In this document: in pieces, positions 42,662 through 51,955 of the stretch
Position numbering within the stretch: the stretch's first letter is position 1
Layout of the letters: every line of letters begins with the position of its first letter
Source: a virus
Reading direction: 5' to 3' (one strand)
Length of the DNA: 64,000 nt
Virus record (IMG/VR): IMGVR_UViG_3300035698_035366
Span: 124,001-188,000 of that record
Made by a program: the position numbers and the translations under genes
Notes under the pieces: generated by a model
The model's input: only the letters and a program-made list of their open reading frames with translations
What the model was told of the DNA's origin: nothing
The model's database searches: none

Positions 42662-44329
42662 ATGAACAAGAAATCACTTGCCGCAGCGAAACTGAAGGAA
42701 ATGACGCGTCTCGCTCAAAAGCGACAATCTCTTCTAGAAGAAAAAAGATTGCGTGATAATCCTGCATTGGGAATGTCATTACTGCTTGAAGGCGATTTAG
42801 AACAAGCCGAGATTGCTCTTGCAATCCAGTCAATGGAAGCCGATATCCAGAGCATGGCAGAAAAGGTTGCAAAAATGTCAGTTGAGGAGGTTATGCCACT
42901 GACTGACCGCATCCGTGAACAGTTCGGTACAGATAAAGCTGATGCATTTGATGCCGCCGCCAATGAAACACTAACCACTTTATTAGATGCAGTTAAGGAC
43001 ACACGTGAAGCACTTTCCCAGCAGAGTCTAATCATTCAGGGAAAAGCCGAAGCCAGTGAATTTTCCGATATGGGAAAGGATGATGGTGGTGAAATGGATT
43101 TAGATGGTGCTGATATGGATTTGGGAGATGGGGAAGAGGATTCAAGCGGAGACAGCGAAATTGATGATTTATTTAATGGGTCTGAAGCTGCATCAGGACC
43201 TGAGGAAGAGCCATTAGGTCGTGCCAAGAAAGAATCGGCACGCAACTCAAAGAAAGTTCTTGAGTCTAAAAAAAAAATCTACGAAGATGAGAAGCTAACC
43301 TCTGCATTAGAAGAAATCAGTCAAGCTGAAACCGTGTTCGAGCAAGAACTTATTGCTGATCGTCACGGTTTCCTTCTTGAAGAACTTACCGAATTTTTAG
43401 AATCAAACGATGCTGCGGAAGCCGAAGAACTCTTGCGTAAAATTAGGACGCCTGGTTCAGCTATTCGTGAAGCCCTTGGAATTGAAGAGGGTGTTCTTGG
43501 TGATCTAGCATTAACAGCCGCAAAATGGATCCCTAGCCCAATAGCACCAATTGCTAGGGCTGCTGATGCACTCGGTGCCTTTGACGATAATGACGAAAAC
43601 GCTGATGATCCAAAGACCGGCGAAGATGCCGCTCAAGCAGCCAAAGATGAAAAAATTAAAAAAATGCCAATGGTTAAGCAAGCCATACAAAAGGTATCAA
43701 ATAAGGTTGCTAAGAATCCAGCCGTTAAAAAAGTAGCTGATGCACTTGGTGTCGATCCAGAATCCGCTGCTGAATTGGCAACAGGATTAACTGACTCAAT
43801 TGAGTATTCATCACCAATCCTTGAACACGCTATTGTTGAAATGGTAGATGATTCCGAGATGCGTGAATCAGAAGCAATTGATCTCCTAAAAAATAAAATG
43901 TCGGCGGCCCGTGCAGGAAAATCAATTGCAGAAACTGAAGCATTTGATGGAGGAATGACATTATCTACTCCTCGCAGTTTAATGAAGCAACTCACCAAAA
44001 AGTATGGATCACCAGATGGGTGGCAGATTGCTGAAAACGATGAGGGTGGTTATTACGTTATTTCTGAGCGTATTCCAGAAACACTCCGTGCAAAAGAAAT
44101 TGAAAAGACACTTGAGTCACTTGATGCCGAGTCTGCAAACCTTCGAGAAGAATACGGTGATTTGGAAGAAGATTTTCAGCTACCACAAGAAATCCGCGCA
44201 ACCAAATTGAGAGATCAACTTAAAGAACTTGCACAAGGTTATCACCACCCAGTTGCGCGTTGGTGTACAATGGACGAGGCCCGTTCAATTGTTGCACTAG
44301 GTCGCCGCTGGTTTGGAAAAGAAGCCTAA
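42662..44329 (+). CDS. Large helical acidic virion-type protein
   Basis: This 555-residue protein follows a CAAGGAG ribosome binding site. It is rich in Ala, Glu and Lys. Residues 20-130 are long helices, 140-200 are acidic low complexity (DMDLGDGEEDSSGDSE), 285-320 include a hydrophobic stretch (LALTAAKWIPSPIAPIARAADALG), and the end has an ordered piece with YHHPVARWCTMDEARSIVALG. It may be an internal or scaffold protein. No family recognised. Confidence 0.7.
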   Translation: MNKKSLAAAKLKEMTRLAQKRQSLLEEKRLRDNPALGMSLLLEGDLEQAEIALAIQSMEADIQSMAEKVAKMSVEEVMPLTDRIREQFGTDKADAFDAAANETLTTLLDAVKDTREALSQQSLIIQGKAEASEFSDMGKDDGGEMDLDGADMDLGDGEEDSSGDSEIDDLFNGSEAASGPEEEPLGRAKKESARNSKKVLESKKKIYEDEKLTSALEEISQAETVFEQELIADRHGFLLEELTEFLESNDAAEAEELLRKIRTPGSAIREALGIEEGVLGDLALTAAKWIPSPIAPIARAADALGAFDDNDENADDPKTGEDAAQAAKDEKIKKMPMVKQAIQKVSNKVAKNPAVKKVADALGVDPESAAELATGLTDSIEYSSPILEHAIVEMVDDSEMRESEAIDLLKNKMSAARAGKSIAETEAFDGGMTLSTPRSLMKQLTKKYGSPDGWQIAENDEGGYYVISERIPETLRAKEIEKTLESLDAESANLREEYGDLEEDFQLPQEIRATKLRDQLKELAQGYHHPVARWCTMDEARSIVALGRRWFGKEA

Positions 44330-44332
44330 ATA
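44325..44332 (+). promoter_or_regulatory. Late-promoter-like box CCTAAATA
   Basis: CCTAAATA overlaps the stop codon of the previous gene and is 21 bases before the ATG at 44353. It is a weaker match than the other boxes. Confidence 0.3.
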
Positions 44333-44352
44333 ATTTTGTCTCAAGGAGATAT

Positions 44353-44784
44353 ATGATGCGCTTAAAAGAGTTATTTGAAAATTTGGATACCATTATATAT
44401 TATTCGCCGGAGGTTGATGATCTTACGGAAGAGTCTGAAACTTTGGAAGACATAGAGCGATCAATAATTGATTCGTTAGTTTATGCACGAGCACAAAATC
44501 TTGAACATATTTATCTACACCATATTGAAGATAGAGTTAGAAAACAAGGTATGGAAATACCAAAAGATTTCCTAATGGATTTTTTAATGTCTCGACCTGA
44601 TATTGAAAAGATTGCTCCTATCGATGCAAAACATCACGGTGACGAAGTTTTCGAAATTGTATTTACTGACCAGGATGCTGATGTGCATCAAAGAGTTGAT
44701 CAAGATAAAGAAGCAATGGATCAAGAGATGATCGATAGAAAAGCCAAAGCCCAAGCAAAGAAAAATGTTAAGGATAAAGAATAA
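44353..44784 (+). CDS. Small acidic helical protein
   Basis: The first ATG of an ATGATG pair after CAAGGAGAT was chosen; the product is 143 residues. It starts MMRLKELFENL, has a helical centre (EHIYLHHIEDRVRKQGMEIP) and a highly charged C-terminal helix (DQEMIDRKAKAQAKKNVKDKE). No family recognised. Its stop overlaps the next start. Confidence 0.65.
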   Translation: MMRLKELFENLDTIIYYSPEVDDLTEESETLEDIERSIIDSLVYARAQNLEHIYLHHIEDRVRKQGMEIPKDFLMDFLMSRPDIEKIAPIDAKHHGDEVFEIVFTDQDADVHQRVDQDKEAMDQEMIDRKAKAQAKKNVKDKE

Positions 44785-45116
44785 TGAGTGAAGTATTTCC
44801 AACAGCATCTGAATTGCGTACACGCAAGACAAAGAGCCGAACAATACAGGAAGAAATTTCTGCTATTCAACTCGGTATTTTAACCGCCGACGAAGCGGGT
44901 GCAATCGAAACAACATTAGCTAATACTCCGTTTACAATACCAGGTGATGCTGATGCGGAATTTAGGTATGAAGTATTTAAAAAAACTGAAACAGATCGAT
45001 TGGTTTCATTGGAACTGTCTGAGGTTGAAAATTATTTTTCGACCAGAGGGTATAGCATAGTAAAATTAACAAATGGTGATACCGGTAACACCTTTTTATG
45101 GAGTATAAAATGGTAA
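44784..45116 (+). CDS. Small hypothetical protein
   Basis: This 110-residue protein has a helical first half (TIQEEISAIQLGILTADEAGAIE) and a strand-rich second half ending GDTGNTFLWSIKW. That ending is a typical beta-hairpin close. It overlaps both neighbours, so it is translationally coupled in a virion-type operon. Confidence 0.65.
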   Translation: MSEVFPTASELRTRKTKSRTIQEEISAIQLGILTADEAGAIETTLANTPFTIPGDADAEFRYEVFKKTETDRLVSLELSEVENYFSTRGYSIVKLTNGDTGNTFLWSIKW

Positions 45117-46363
45117 ATAATTTTAAGAAGCTTGTTAGGGAAAGCTTGGATATCGTCGAATCAGGCAATAAACCATTGATGGAATTTAGTGCAATAAGGA
45201 CCATTGATTGGGTTAAAAAGAACGTTGATAATTTTGACTCAGTTGATGAGATCATTGATGCTTTAAAAAACAAAGTAACAAATCCAAAGCTACTTAAAGA
45301 TCCAAAAGCAATGGACTATTTTGTAAAGAATATTTTTGAACCAGTAGCAACAAAAGCTATGAAAAATAAGGATCAATCCAAGGAAGTTAACGAGTCAGAC
45401 AACCCAGATGATTGGATCGATATTTTTGAAAATCTAAAGAAGGGTGATCGCCTACAATTAGCATGGAAAGGAGTTATGTCTGGTGGACCGGATACCCCAA
45501 TTACAATGGTTGCTGTTCGTAAAAGCTATTCTAAAAAATATAATGTTACAAGATGGGTTGTAGTTAAAGAAGGTGCAACACCAACACCAAAAAAATCAAA
45601 TAAAATGAATACATACTGCCTATACCAAAGAGGTGAGGGGAAACCTATCACTATGGCACATGGTGATATGGGAATTATGTTGAAATATATGAGTAAGGAT
45701 CTTGGTGAATCCATGGATCTTTCAGAAGATGCAATGGATGATGCAATGCATGATCTAGACAATGAAGGCATTGATGCATTGAATGATATCGCCGCTGATT
45801 ATAATCTTGATCCAGTAGTTGTTGCAAGCCAGTATCGTCAATGGCAAGAGCGTGGAGAGGCTTCTAGAGTTGCTTCTAAAGTACACCAGTCTGAATTGGA
45901 TAGAGCTGAGGCAGAAATGCGTGCTGTCACTAAAGCAAACCGATCAGCCGCCGCCAAGAAAGCCGCAGCTAATCGCGCACCATATTATGTACAGTCTGAA
46001 CGATATTATGACGAAAGGGTTCCAGTAACACATGATGATATACAAGAACTCGGACATTATATGATGGGAGCCGCCGGCGAATCATTTCCGGACGGTGACC
46101 CAAACAATCAATTAATGCGTTTCTTCCGGCAGAAAGGTTGGGATTCAAGTAATGCATTTGAAAAACTTGTTCCAGTCGCCGCTAGAAAGGTATTACAGAC
46201 AAACTCCTATAATGAGTATCTAGCTGATATGTGGGATGATTTCTATGGTGACGCTAAATATGATGCCGAACATCCAATAAAGAATCCTGATGGAAGTGAA
46301 TATTATGATACTTCTAGACTAGATATGCTTGGCGGAGCCAATGCACATAATCCTTGGAGATAA
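45110..46363 (+). CDS. Virion-type protein with SH3-like insertion
   Basis: ATG 45110 has GGAG at the right distance; the product is 417 residues. Residues 105-185 (LKKGDRLQLAWKGVMSGGP, TRWVVVKEGATPT, MNTYCLYQRG) look like an SH3-like barrel. The rest is helical with an Ala/Lys-rich stretch near 270 (RSAAAKKAAANRAPYY). The end is Asp/Tyr-rich. It closes the long virion-type run. Function unknown. Confidence 0.7.
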   Translation: MVNNFKKLVRESLDIVESGNKPLMEFSAIRTIDWVKKNVDNFDSVDEIIDALKNKVTNPKLLKDPKAMDYFVKNIFEPVATKAMKNKDQSKEVNESDNPDDWIDIFENLKKGDRLQLAWKGVMSGGPDTPITMVAVRKSYSKKYNVTRWVVVKEGATPTPKKSNKMNTYCLYQRGEGKPITMAHGDMGIMLKYMSKDLGESMDLSEDAMDDAMHDLDNEGIDALNDIAADYNLDPVVVASQYRQWQERGEASRVASKVHQSELDRAEAEMRAVTKANRSAAAKKAAANRAPYYVQSERYYDERVPVTHDDIQELGHYMMGAAGESFPDGDPNNQLMRFFRQKGWDSSNAFEKLVPVAARKVLQTNSYNEYLADMWDDFYGDAKYDAEHPIKNPDGSEYYDTSRLDMLGGANAHNPWR

Positions 46364-46409
46364 TAAATGCCTAGGATTAATAAAACTTATATAGGATGAA
46401 TAATTTATT

Positions 46410-46856
46410 ATGAGAGCACGAGAATTTTTGTTTGAATTATTTTTTAATGGGTTTGAGAACAGAAATAGGAAATATGTTGAACTGTTTATTAATCCAACTA
46501 GTAAAGAATTGCAGCAATTAGAAAGTCATGATACAATAAGAGCATTTTTAACAGAAGATGATTGTATAGCATGGGATTCAAATTTGGCATTGCACTATGA
46601 AGTTTCGGAAAATATAAATTTAGATAAAAACACAGTATCAATTTTACTGTATTATACCCCATCTGAACCAAACATATTAATATTAGTCACTGATTTTACG
46701 AAAAAAAGCCAATGGTTCCATAATCCTAATTTAGCAGATTGGATTAAAGATCATCCTTATATACAATCACTCGCCGATGAAGGTTATATCGATATATCTT
46801 ATTTCGATGAAGATATATATGGTGATTGGGAAAACCTAGAAGATGAGAGCTCATAA
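46410..46856 (+). CDS. Hypothetical protein with MRAREFLFE N-terminus
   Basis: This 148-residue protein begins MRAREFLFELF, a start often seen in proteins of T4-like phages of Alphaproteobacteria. It is acidic and aromatic (TDFTKKSQWFHNPNLADWI). No ribosome binding site is obvious. No family recognised. Confidence 0.65.
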   Translation: MRAREFLFELFFNGFENRNRKYVELFINPTSKELQQLESHDTIRAFLTEDDCIAWDSNLALHYEVSENINLDKNTVSILLYYTPSEPNILILVTDFTKKSQWFHNPNLADWIKDHPYIQSLADEGYIDISYFDEDIYGDWENLEDESS

Positions 46857-46865
46857 GTAATAATA

Positions 46866-46895
46866 TTGACAATAAAGTATTCGTAGTGTTAATAT
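46866..46895 (+). promoter_or_regulatory. Putative sigma70-type promoter
   Basis: TTGACA and TAATAT are separated by 18 bases, 29 bases before the exonuclease ATG at 46925. Confidence 0.55.
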
Positions 46896-46924
46896 AAGTA
46901 ATAATTAACTAAAAAGAAGAAAAG

Positions 46925-47611
46925 ATGATCCCAATAGTTGAAAAATTCGAATATCCAACGCTAAAACAGATCAATAATTATCAGGGAACAAAAACTCGCC
47001 GTTACGAAACCCCCGATAATGAAAAGCTTCCAAGCGTAACAACAATCCTTAGTGCTACTGGTGATAAAAGCGGTCTTAAAGCTTGGCGAGATTGGGTAGG
47101 CGACAAAGAAGCCGACCGTCAGATGAAAGAAGCTGCTGGTATTGGTTCGTTGATGCACACACATCTAGAAAATTACATTGATGGTGTTGAGCGCCCAAGG
47201 GGAAATAACTTGGCTCGGGTTATGGCCAGAAAGATGGCGGACGAAATTATTAACCGGGGATTGTTTGAGGTTAGTGAAATATGGGGATTAGAGAAGAAAC
47301 TATATTTCCCGGGCCTCTATGCCGGAACCGCCGATGTTATTGGTCTCTGGCGTGGCCTTCCTGCAATTATGGATTATAAGTCATCAAAGAAGATTAAAAA
47401 AGAAGAACATATGCAGGATTATTATTGTCAATTATGCGCTTACTCGATGGCCCATGATGAATTGTTTGGGACAAAAATAAAACACGGTGTTATTTTTATG
47501 GCTGATAGAGAATATAATTACCAGTCGTTTATCATCGATGGTATTAAATTTCAAGAGAAACAGGATATGTGGCTTGGTCGCTTAGATGAATATTACAATA
47601 AACAAATTTAA
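46925..47611 (+). CDS. PD-(D/E)XK exonuclease
   Basis: This 228-residue protein has the RecB/Cas4/MGME1-like exonuclease order: GSLMHTHLENYI near residue 75 (His motif), GTADVIGLW near 138 (Asp), AIMDYKSSKK near 150 (D-x-K), and HMQDYYCQLCAYS near 162 (the Q-x3-Y helix). It probably degrades or processes DNA ends in recombination or host DNA breakdown. It has its own host-type promoter and an AAAGAAG ribosome binding site. Its stop shares a TTAA with the convergent gene. Confidence 0.85.
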   Translation: MIPIVEKFEYPTLKQINNYQGTKTRRYETPDNEKLPSVTTILSATGDKSGLKAWRDWVGDKEADRQMKEAAGIGSLMHTHLENYIDGVERPRGNNLARVMARKMADEIINRGLFEVSEIWGLEKKLYFPGLYAGTADVIGLWRGLPAIMDYKSSKKIKKEEHMQDYYCQLCAYSMAHDELFGTKIKHGVIFMADREYNYQSFIIDGIKFQEKQDMWLGRLDEYYNKQI

Positions 47612-47922
47612 CCAAAAGAAGATTTAAATAAAACTGCATCTTCTTGATATTCAAACAACACTAGATAAAAATTATTTTTGGAATCTGGTAAAGTTTGGAT
47701 TGTTGGTTTCAATACAAGATCACCGAACGGTGTTTGGCCATTGTTCTTCGCAGCACAACCTATTATTGCATCACTTGAGCATTTAGTTGTAAAGAACATT
47801 CCAGTGCAATTATCTGAGCACCATTCTTTTATCTCTGTTACTTTGCTAAAAGAGAGACTTTCAGACATAACCATAATGACATGGTTGAATTTTAATTCAT
47901 CGTTTCCTGAAAGAGCTTTCAT
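47608..47922 (-). CDS. Small EDA-motif family protein 9 (minus strand)
   Basis: This 104-residue protein has IKEWCSDNCTGMFFTT near residue 31 and ends VLFEYQEDAVLFKSSFG, so it matches both signatures of the cluster at 24.3-26.9 kb but lies on the other strand 21 kb away. It is 3 bases downstream of the next minus-strand gene. Confidence 0.75.
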   Translation of the reverse strand: MKALSGNDELKFNHVIMVMSESLSFSKVTEIKEWCSDNCTGMFFTTKCSSDAIIGCAAKNNGQTPFGDLVLKPTIQTLPDSKNNFYLVLFEYQEDAVLFKSSFG

Positions 47923-47925
47923 TAT

Positions 47926-48369
47926 TTAATCCCCCAAAATATGATCATTAAAAAAATCTGGTAATTGTAATTTGAAATTAATGGCATCTTTGATATCCGA
48001 AAAGGTTAAATCTAATTCATATTCAAATCTTTTAGTTTCGTATAATGACATATGCGTGTCAAAGCCATCATAGATTCGTAATTTATAGTAAATGAAAAAT
48101 GGATATGACGGCAGTGAATTATTAAGCAAGTGTAGAAAAGATTCATTTTTAATAACTATATCTCTATGCCCTCCCAATTCTTCATTGTGCATAAACGTAA
48201 CGTTTATTGATTTGGTAAACCTAAATTTAAGAGTATATGAATGACATACTATTGCCTTAATCCATTTGAATACATACCAAAACGATGGCTTTTTGCTAAT
48301 AAAAAATTCTTTATTTATTAAAAACTCATCAGTAGAACCAGTATATTTCCATATATTAATCAACATCAA
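47926..48369 (-). CDS. EDA-family-related protein, minus strand, copy A
   Basis: This 147-residue protein shares a pattern with its upstream neighbour: a W-F/K-rich start, YPFFIYYKLRIYDG in the middle and SDIKDAINFKLQLPD near the end. The D-A-x-x-F-K-L is the family motif, but it is followed by extra residues. The two genes appear to be a local duplication. Confidence 0.65.
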   Translation of the reverse strand: MMLINIWKYTGSTDEFLINKEFFISKKPSFWYVFKWIKAIVCHSYTLKFRFTKSINVTFMHNEELGGHRDIVIKNESFLHLLNNSLPSYPFFIYYKLRIYDGFDTHMSLYETKRFEYELDLTFSDIKDAINFKLQLPDFFNDHILGD

Positions 48370-48769
48370 TTTTAAACTCTGCTAACGAAGACATTGATAA
48401 GAGCGATAAAATGGCGTCAGATTTGACCATTGTGATTCGTAAATTTATATGATGCATCTCCCATGAAGTAGAACCGGGATTATCGAGATCATATGCAATA
48501 ATACTATTATATGATATAAAAAATGGATATTCTGTATCCAAGTTTTCTAACTCGTCGAATATTTTTACATTTCCCACTGTTGGTTTATCAATGCCATCGT
48601 TGAATATACTAACACCATTTCTTCCGTGAACAAATTTATAGTCTGCTATATGTTTTTTACGAAACAGTGAGAACCATGATTTTGGCAACTTTGATAATTC
48701 TGGTCGGATGATAATACTTACCGATTGTTCGGCCCATCCACGACCATGATTGTGCCTGTTGTTAAACAT
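48356..48769 (-). CDS. EDA-family-related protein, minus strand, copy B
   Basis: The start is uncertain (ATG 48769 or 48775; no ribosome binding site); about 137 residues. It contains YPFFISYNSIIAYD and VKSDAILSLLSM, paralleling the previous entry with a decayed motif. It overlaps copy A by 14 bases. Confidence 0.6.
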   Translation of the reverse strand: MFNNRHNHGRGWAEQSVSIIIRPELSKLPKSWFSLFRKKHIADYKFVHGRNGVSIFNDGIDKPTVGNVKIFDELENLDTEYPFFISYNSIIAYDLDNPGSTSWEMHHINLRITMVKSDAILSLLSMSSLAEFKIDVD

Positions 48770-48827
48770 TAACATAAAATTAATATAACAGTATATAATA
48801 TCCAATGTCAATATCTAAGTTGGCTTG

Positions 48828-48835
48828 CTAAATAC
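48828..48835 (+). promoter_or_regulatory. Late-promoter-like box GCTAAATA
   Basis: GCTAAATA lies 34 bases before the tailspike ATG at 48869. Confidence 0.45.
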
Positions 48836-48868
48836 TATAAGAAACATAGTTTGAAGAGGATTTTAACA

Positions 48869-51295
48869 ATGCCCATTACTCAAGTATCTAGAATAATGCA
48901 CCGTCGGGGGCTATCTACTGAGTTACCACTAGCTCTAAATGAAGGTGAGATTGGTCTAACAACTGATACAGGCCAAGTTTTTATTGGTTCTCCCAATTTT
49001 GCGCCTATTGTCAACCGAGTGGATTTTCCATTTCAAAATATCGAACTCCTTACTGAATTTTCCATAGCTAATCTTTTAGAGACTTCAGCGACTTATACTT
49101 ATCGTTACCAGGATCCAACCAGTATACAATTCCCTGGTCCTGGTTCGTTTAGAACAACACCTGCGTTTACTGCTGAAGGAGAGCGTCTTCTCCAGGAACG
49201 TTTGGATGAATCAGTAAGTGTTAAAGCTTATGGAGCAATCGGTGATGGTATTAAAGATGATACACTGGCAATTATACGGGCCTGTCAGGATATTTTCTCA
49301 AATGAAGCATTATTAGAAGGACCAGCTAGAACATTGTTTTTCCCTGCTGGAGAATATATAATTACATCTACGATACCACTTTATCCATTCACAAAATGGC
49401 TTGGAGAGGGTATTGGAAAAACAAAAATTACTCTAACATCGGTGATTTCAATTGATAGTCTTGGTACATTGACTGTTGGAGTCGACGCTCTTCCTAGCAG
49501 CCCAACCGCCGGTGATCGTTACATCGTATCTGGCACAGGTAATTTAATCGATGGTAGTTTTTCAATTGCAGTCAGTGATGGAGATCAAATTATCGCAACT
49601 GGGATTGATGTTAGCGTCGGCGATCCTTGGAAATTATCCAATGAAATATTAAAAGCCGTTGCTGAAACCGTCGATGGTCAAGGCAATACGGGACTAAACA
49701 TAACTGATCTACATACAATACCGCAAGACATTGAGGTTATTGGTATTGACTTCCAGCTTTCCGACAGTGTTTCAATTGATGCTATTGGTATCGAAGGAGC
49801 AACTGATATTATCCAGCTCAATCGTTCAAATAATGTTAGGTTTGCTTATTGTAGATTTGCGGGTAATTTCGAATGTGCTGACCTAGAAAACAAGATTGAA
49901 TTCGGTGGATATTTCGATGAACCAGGTGCTATTGATTCTAATTTCATGTTACATGGAAAATTTGACATTGATCGTGATGGTATGTGTGTTCGTATTGATT
50001 CATTGAGCAATTTAACACCAGAGATTTTTTCACGTTCTAATTATCAATTTATAGGATGTGAATTCTCTAATCAACCATATGCATTTTATATCACAGATTC
50101 AGTGATTAATGTGAATGTTACTGATGCTAAATTTTATGAAAATTACCGCTCAATCGTTCTTGGAGAAGGCTGTATACCAGGTTTCGCCATAGCAACCGGA
50201 GATTTGACTATTCCATCACCGTTTGTCCCCTTAACAAAGTTTGGACCTAAAAATTTCCGAGTAACCAACTCATTGTTTGAAAATATCGCTGGACCAGGTT
50301 TTAGTGTTTATTCAACCAACTCGGATAACATTTCAGCATATAATGCCTATCGTCATTATGGGCGTGGATGTATCACAACTGAAGATCTAATTCTTGAACC
50401 ATTCATTGCGCCGGGCGTATTCTTTTATGGTGACCCAGAGAATGATTTAGTTACAACTGGTAATGCTTCAGTTAATGATGATTTTGATTATGAACCAGAC
50501 CAGGATAGAGTCGCTGCTCTTAGTGTATTTGCTGATCAAGATAATCGCAGAGTGTTTACATTGTCAAACACCAACACTATTACTGGTTCATCTTTAATTG
50601 ATCATCATCCCAAGGGAACGCAATCAGGTGCAATTACACGAGGCGAAATGGAGCCAACGGTTATTGAACTTGAGAATAATATTTTAGCAGAGCCACAACA
50701 AATTAATAAACCAACTGGTATCATTCTTGAATTAGACGGTGAACAAAAAGCTGACACTATTATTATTGATTATTCATTACGACGAGGGTTTTCATCCCGA
50801 AAGGGCCAACTTCATATTTGTGCTGACTCTTCGGGTTCAGACATTGAATGGGATGAGCATGTTGTTGAGGTGGGTAACGTAGCCATAGATGTTGACTTTG
50901 ATGTTACATTGGCTGTATTATCAAGCCCTGAACTCGCTGATCCATTATTTGTTCGTGTAAAATATACCGATAATGCTGATCCAGTTGATTATGGCAACCC
51001 AGGTTTTCACGAATCAACCGACAAGATATATCTTAAATGGGCCGCTACTTATTGGGATAGTTCAATAACATCATATGGGACGACCACCCCTGCAGAGCTT
51101 GAGCCAAACGGTCTTATTGATATTGCTGATCAAGCGGGCGTTCTTGATTATGGTTTCGTTACTGACCTTCTACCGGATCAGGAAGACTTTGAATCAGTTG
51201 ACGGATCTCCAGAATCATTAACCGCACCGAATGCTAATATGACATTACCAATGGAAGCCCCAGATAGTCCTCCAACTGTCTACGGCACTTTATAA
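48869..51295 (+). CDS. Tailspike protein with pectate-lyase-type beta-helix
   Basis: ATG 48869 follows GAAGAGG; the product is 808 residues. The N-terminal 60 residues (RGLSTELPLALNEGEIGLT, then TGQVFIGSP) match the phage hyaluronidase/tail-fibre anchor domain. Near residue 120, AYGAIGDGIKDDTLAI is the pectate-lyase_3 signature of right-handed beta-helix depolymerases. The following 400 residues have strand repeats typical of such helices. It would bind and possibly degrade a host surface polysaccharide at adsorption. No chaperone gene is evident next to it. Confidence 0.85.
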   Translation: MPITQVSRIMHRRGLSTELPLALNEGEIGLTTDTGQVFIGSPNFAPIVNRVDFPFQNIELLTEFSIANLLETSATYTYRYQDPTSIQFPGPGSFRTTPAFTAEGERLLQERLDESVSVKAYGAIGDGIKDDTLAIIRACQDIFSNEALLEGPARTLFFPAGEYIITSTIPLYPFTKWLGEGIGKTKITLTSVISIDSLGTLTVGVDALPSSPTAGDRYIVSGTGNLIDGSFSIAVSDGDQIIATGIDVSVGDPWKLSNEILKAVAETVDGQGNTGLNITDLHTIPQDIEVIGIDFQLSDSVSIDAIGIEGATDIIQLNRSNNVRFAYCRFAGNFECADLENKIEFGGYFDEPGAIDSNFMLHGKFDIDRDGMCVRIDSLSNLTPEIFSRSNYQFIGCEFSNQPYAFYITDSVINVNVTDAKFYENYRSIVLGEGCIPGFAIATGDLTIPSPFVPLTKFGPKNFRVTNSLFENIAGPGFSVYSTNSDNISAYNAYRHYGRGCITTEDLILEPFIAPGVFFYGDPENDLVTTGNASVNDDFDYEPDQDRVAALSVFADQDNRRVFTLSNTNTITGSSLIDHHPKGTQSGAITRGEMEPTVIELENNILAEPQQINKPTGIILELDGEQKADTIIIDYSLRRGFSSRKGQLHICADSSGSDIEWDEHVVEVGNVAIDVDFDVTLAVLSSPELADPLFVRVKYTDNADPVDYGNPGFHESTDKIYLKWAATYWDSSITSYGTTTPAELEPNGLIDIADQAGVLDYGFVTDLLPDQEDFESVDGSPESLTAPNANMTLPMEAPDSPPTVYGTL

Positions 51296-51325
51296 AACCA
51301 CATATAGTCTAACGGGAGAAATCCA

Positions 51326-51757
51326 ATGACCGACTTCAATCTACCGCCAGAACGCCGGCTTGAAAATTGGCAGAATTTCAGGGAATCATTAAACACGCAA
51401 GACGATTTTACACAGTTAGAAAGTGTAGCAACATATTGGTCAATGGCCCCGATATTAAATTGGTATTTGGATGATGAGCATCCGGAAGAATGGCCAACCC
51501 CGTGGGAAATCATTTATGACGGAAATTATTGCTCAACAACTATTGCGTTTTTGATGAAGGAAACATTACGCCTATCTAATGGTGATAAATGGGAAAATAG
51601 CAGATTTTCAATTAAGTTTATCAAGGACTTAAAACATGATAAAATGGTGACCGCACTAATAGTAGACGATGAGTGGGTTTTGAATTATGATTGGTCTAAA
51701 GTAATAAATTGGTCAAGTATTGCTTCTCATGTTACAATAATCAATTCAATAGAATAA
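51326..51757 (+). CDS. Conserved T4-like hypothetical protein
   Basis: This 143-residue acidic protein has a Trp-rich core (WPTPWEIIYDGNYCSTTIAF, MKETLRL) that I recall in many marine T4-like phages without a known role. The start has CGGGAG upstream. The gap to nrdA holds only a promoter. Confidence 0.75.
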   Translation: MTDFNLPPERRLENWQNFRESLNTQDDFTQLESVATYWSMAPILNWYLDDEHPEEWPTPWEIIYDGNYCSTTIAFLMKETLRLSNGDKWENSRFSIKFIKDLKHDKMVTALIVDDEWVLNYDWSKVINWSSIASHVTIINSIE

Positions 51758-51892
51758 ATTAATTTAGCTTTGTATTTTTGTAATAACGTTGTAGTTTAAC
51801 TACGAATATTTGATTAATAAATAACTTTAATCAACAACTGATAGAATTACTTGGAAAATCCAAATATAAGTGGCAATCGACCAGAATTAATA

Positions 51893-51921
51893 TTGATTGA
51901 ACAGTGGTTTTATCTTATAAT
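51893..51921 (+). promoter_or_regulatory. Sigma70-type promoter for nrd operon
   Basis: TTGATT and TATAAT are separated by 17 bases, 34 bases before the nrdA ATG. It would allow early expression by host polymerase, as nucleotide supply needs. Confidence 0.65.
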
Positions 51922-51955
51922 ACATAGAAATTATAAGAAAGGATAGCAAGTAAAA

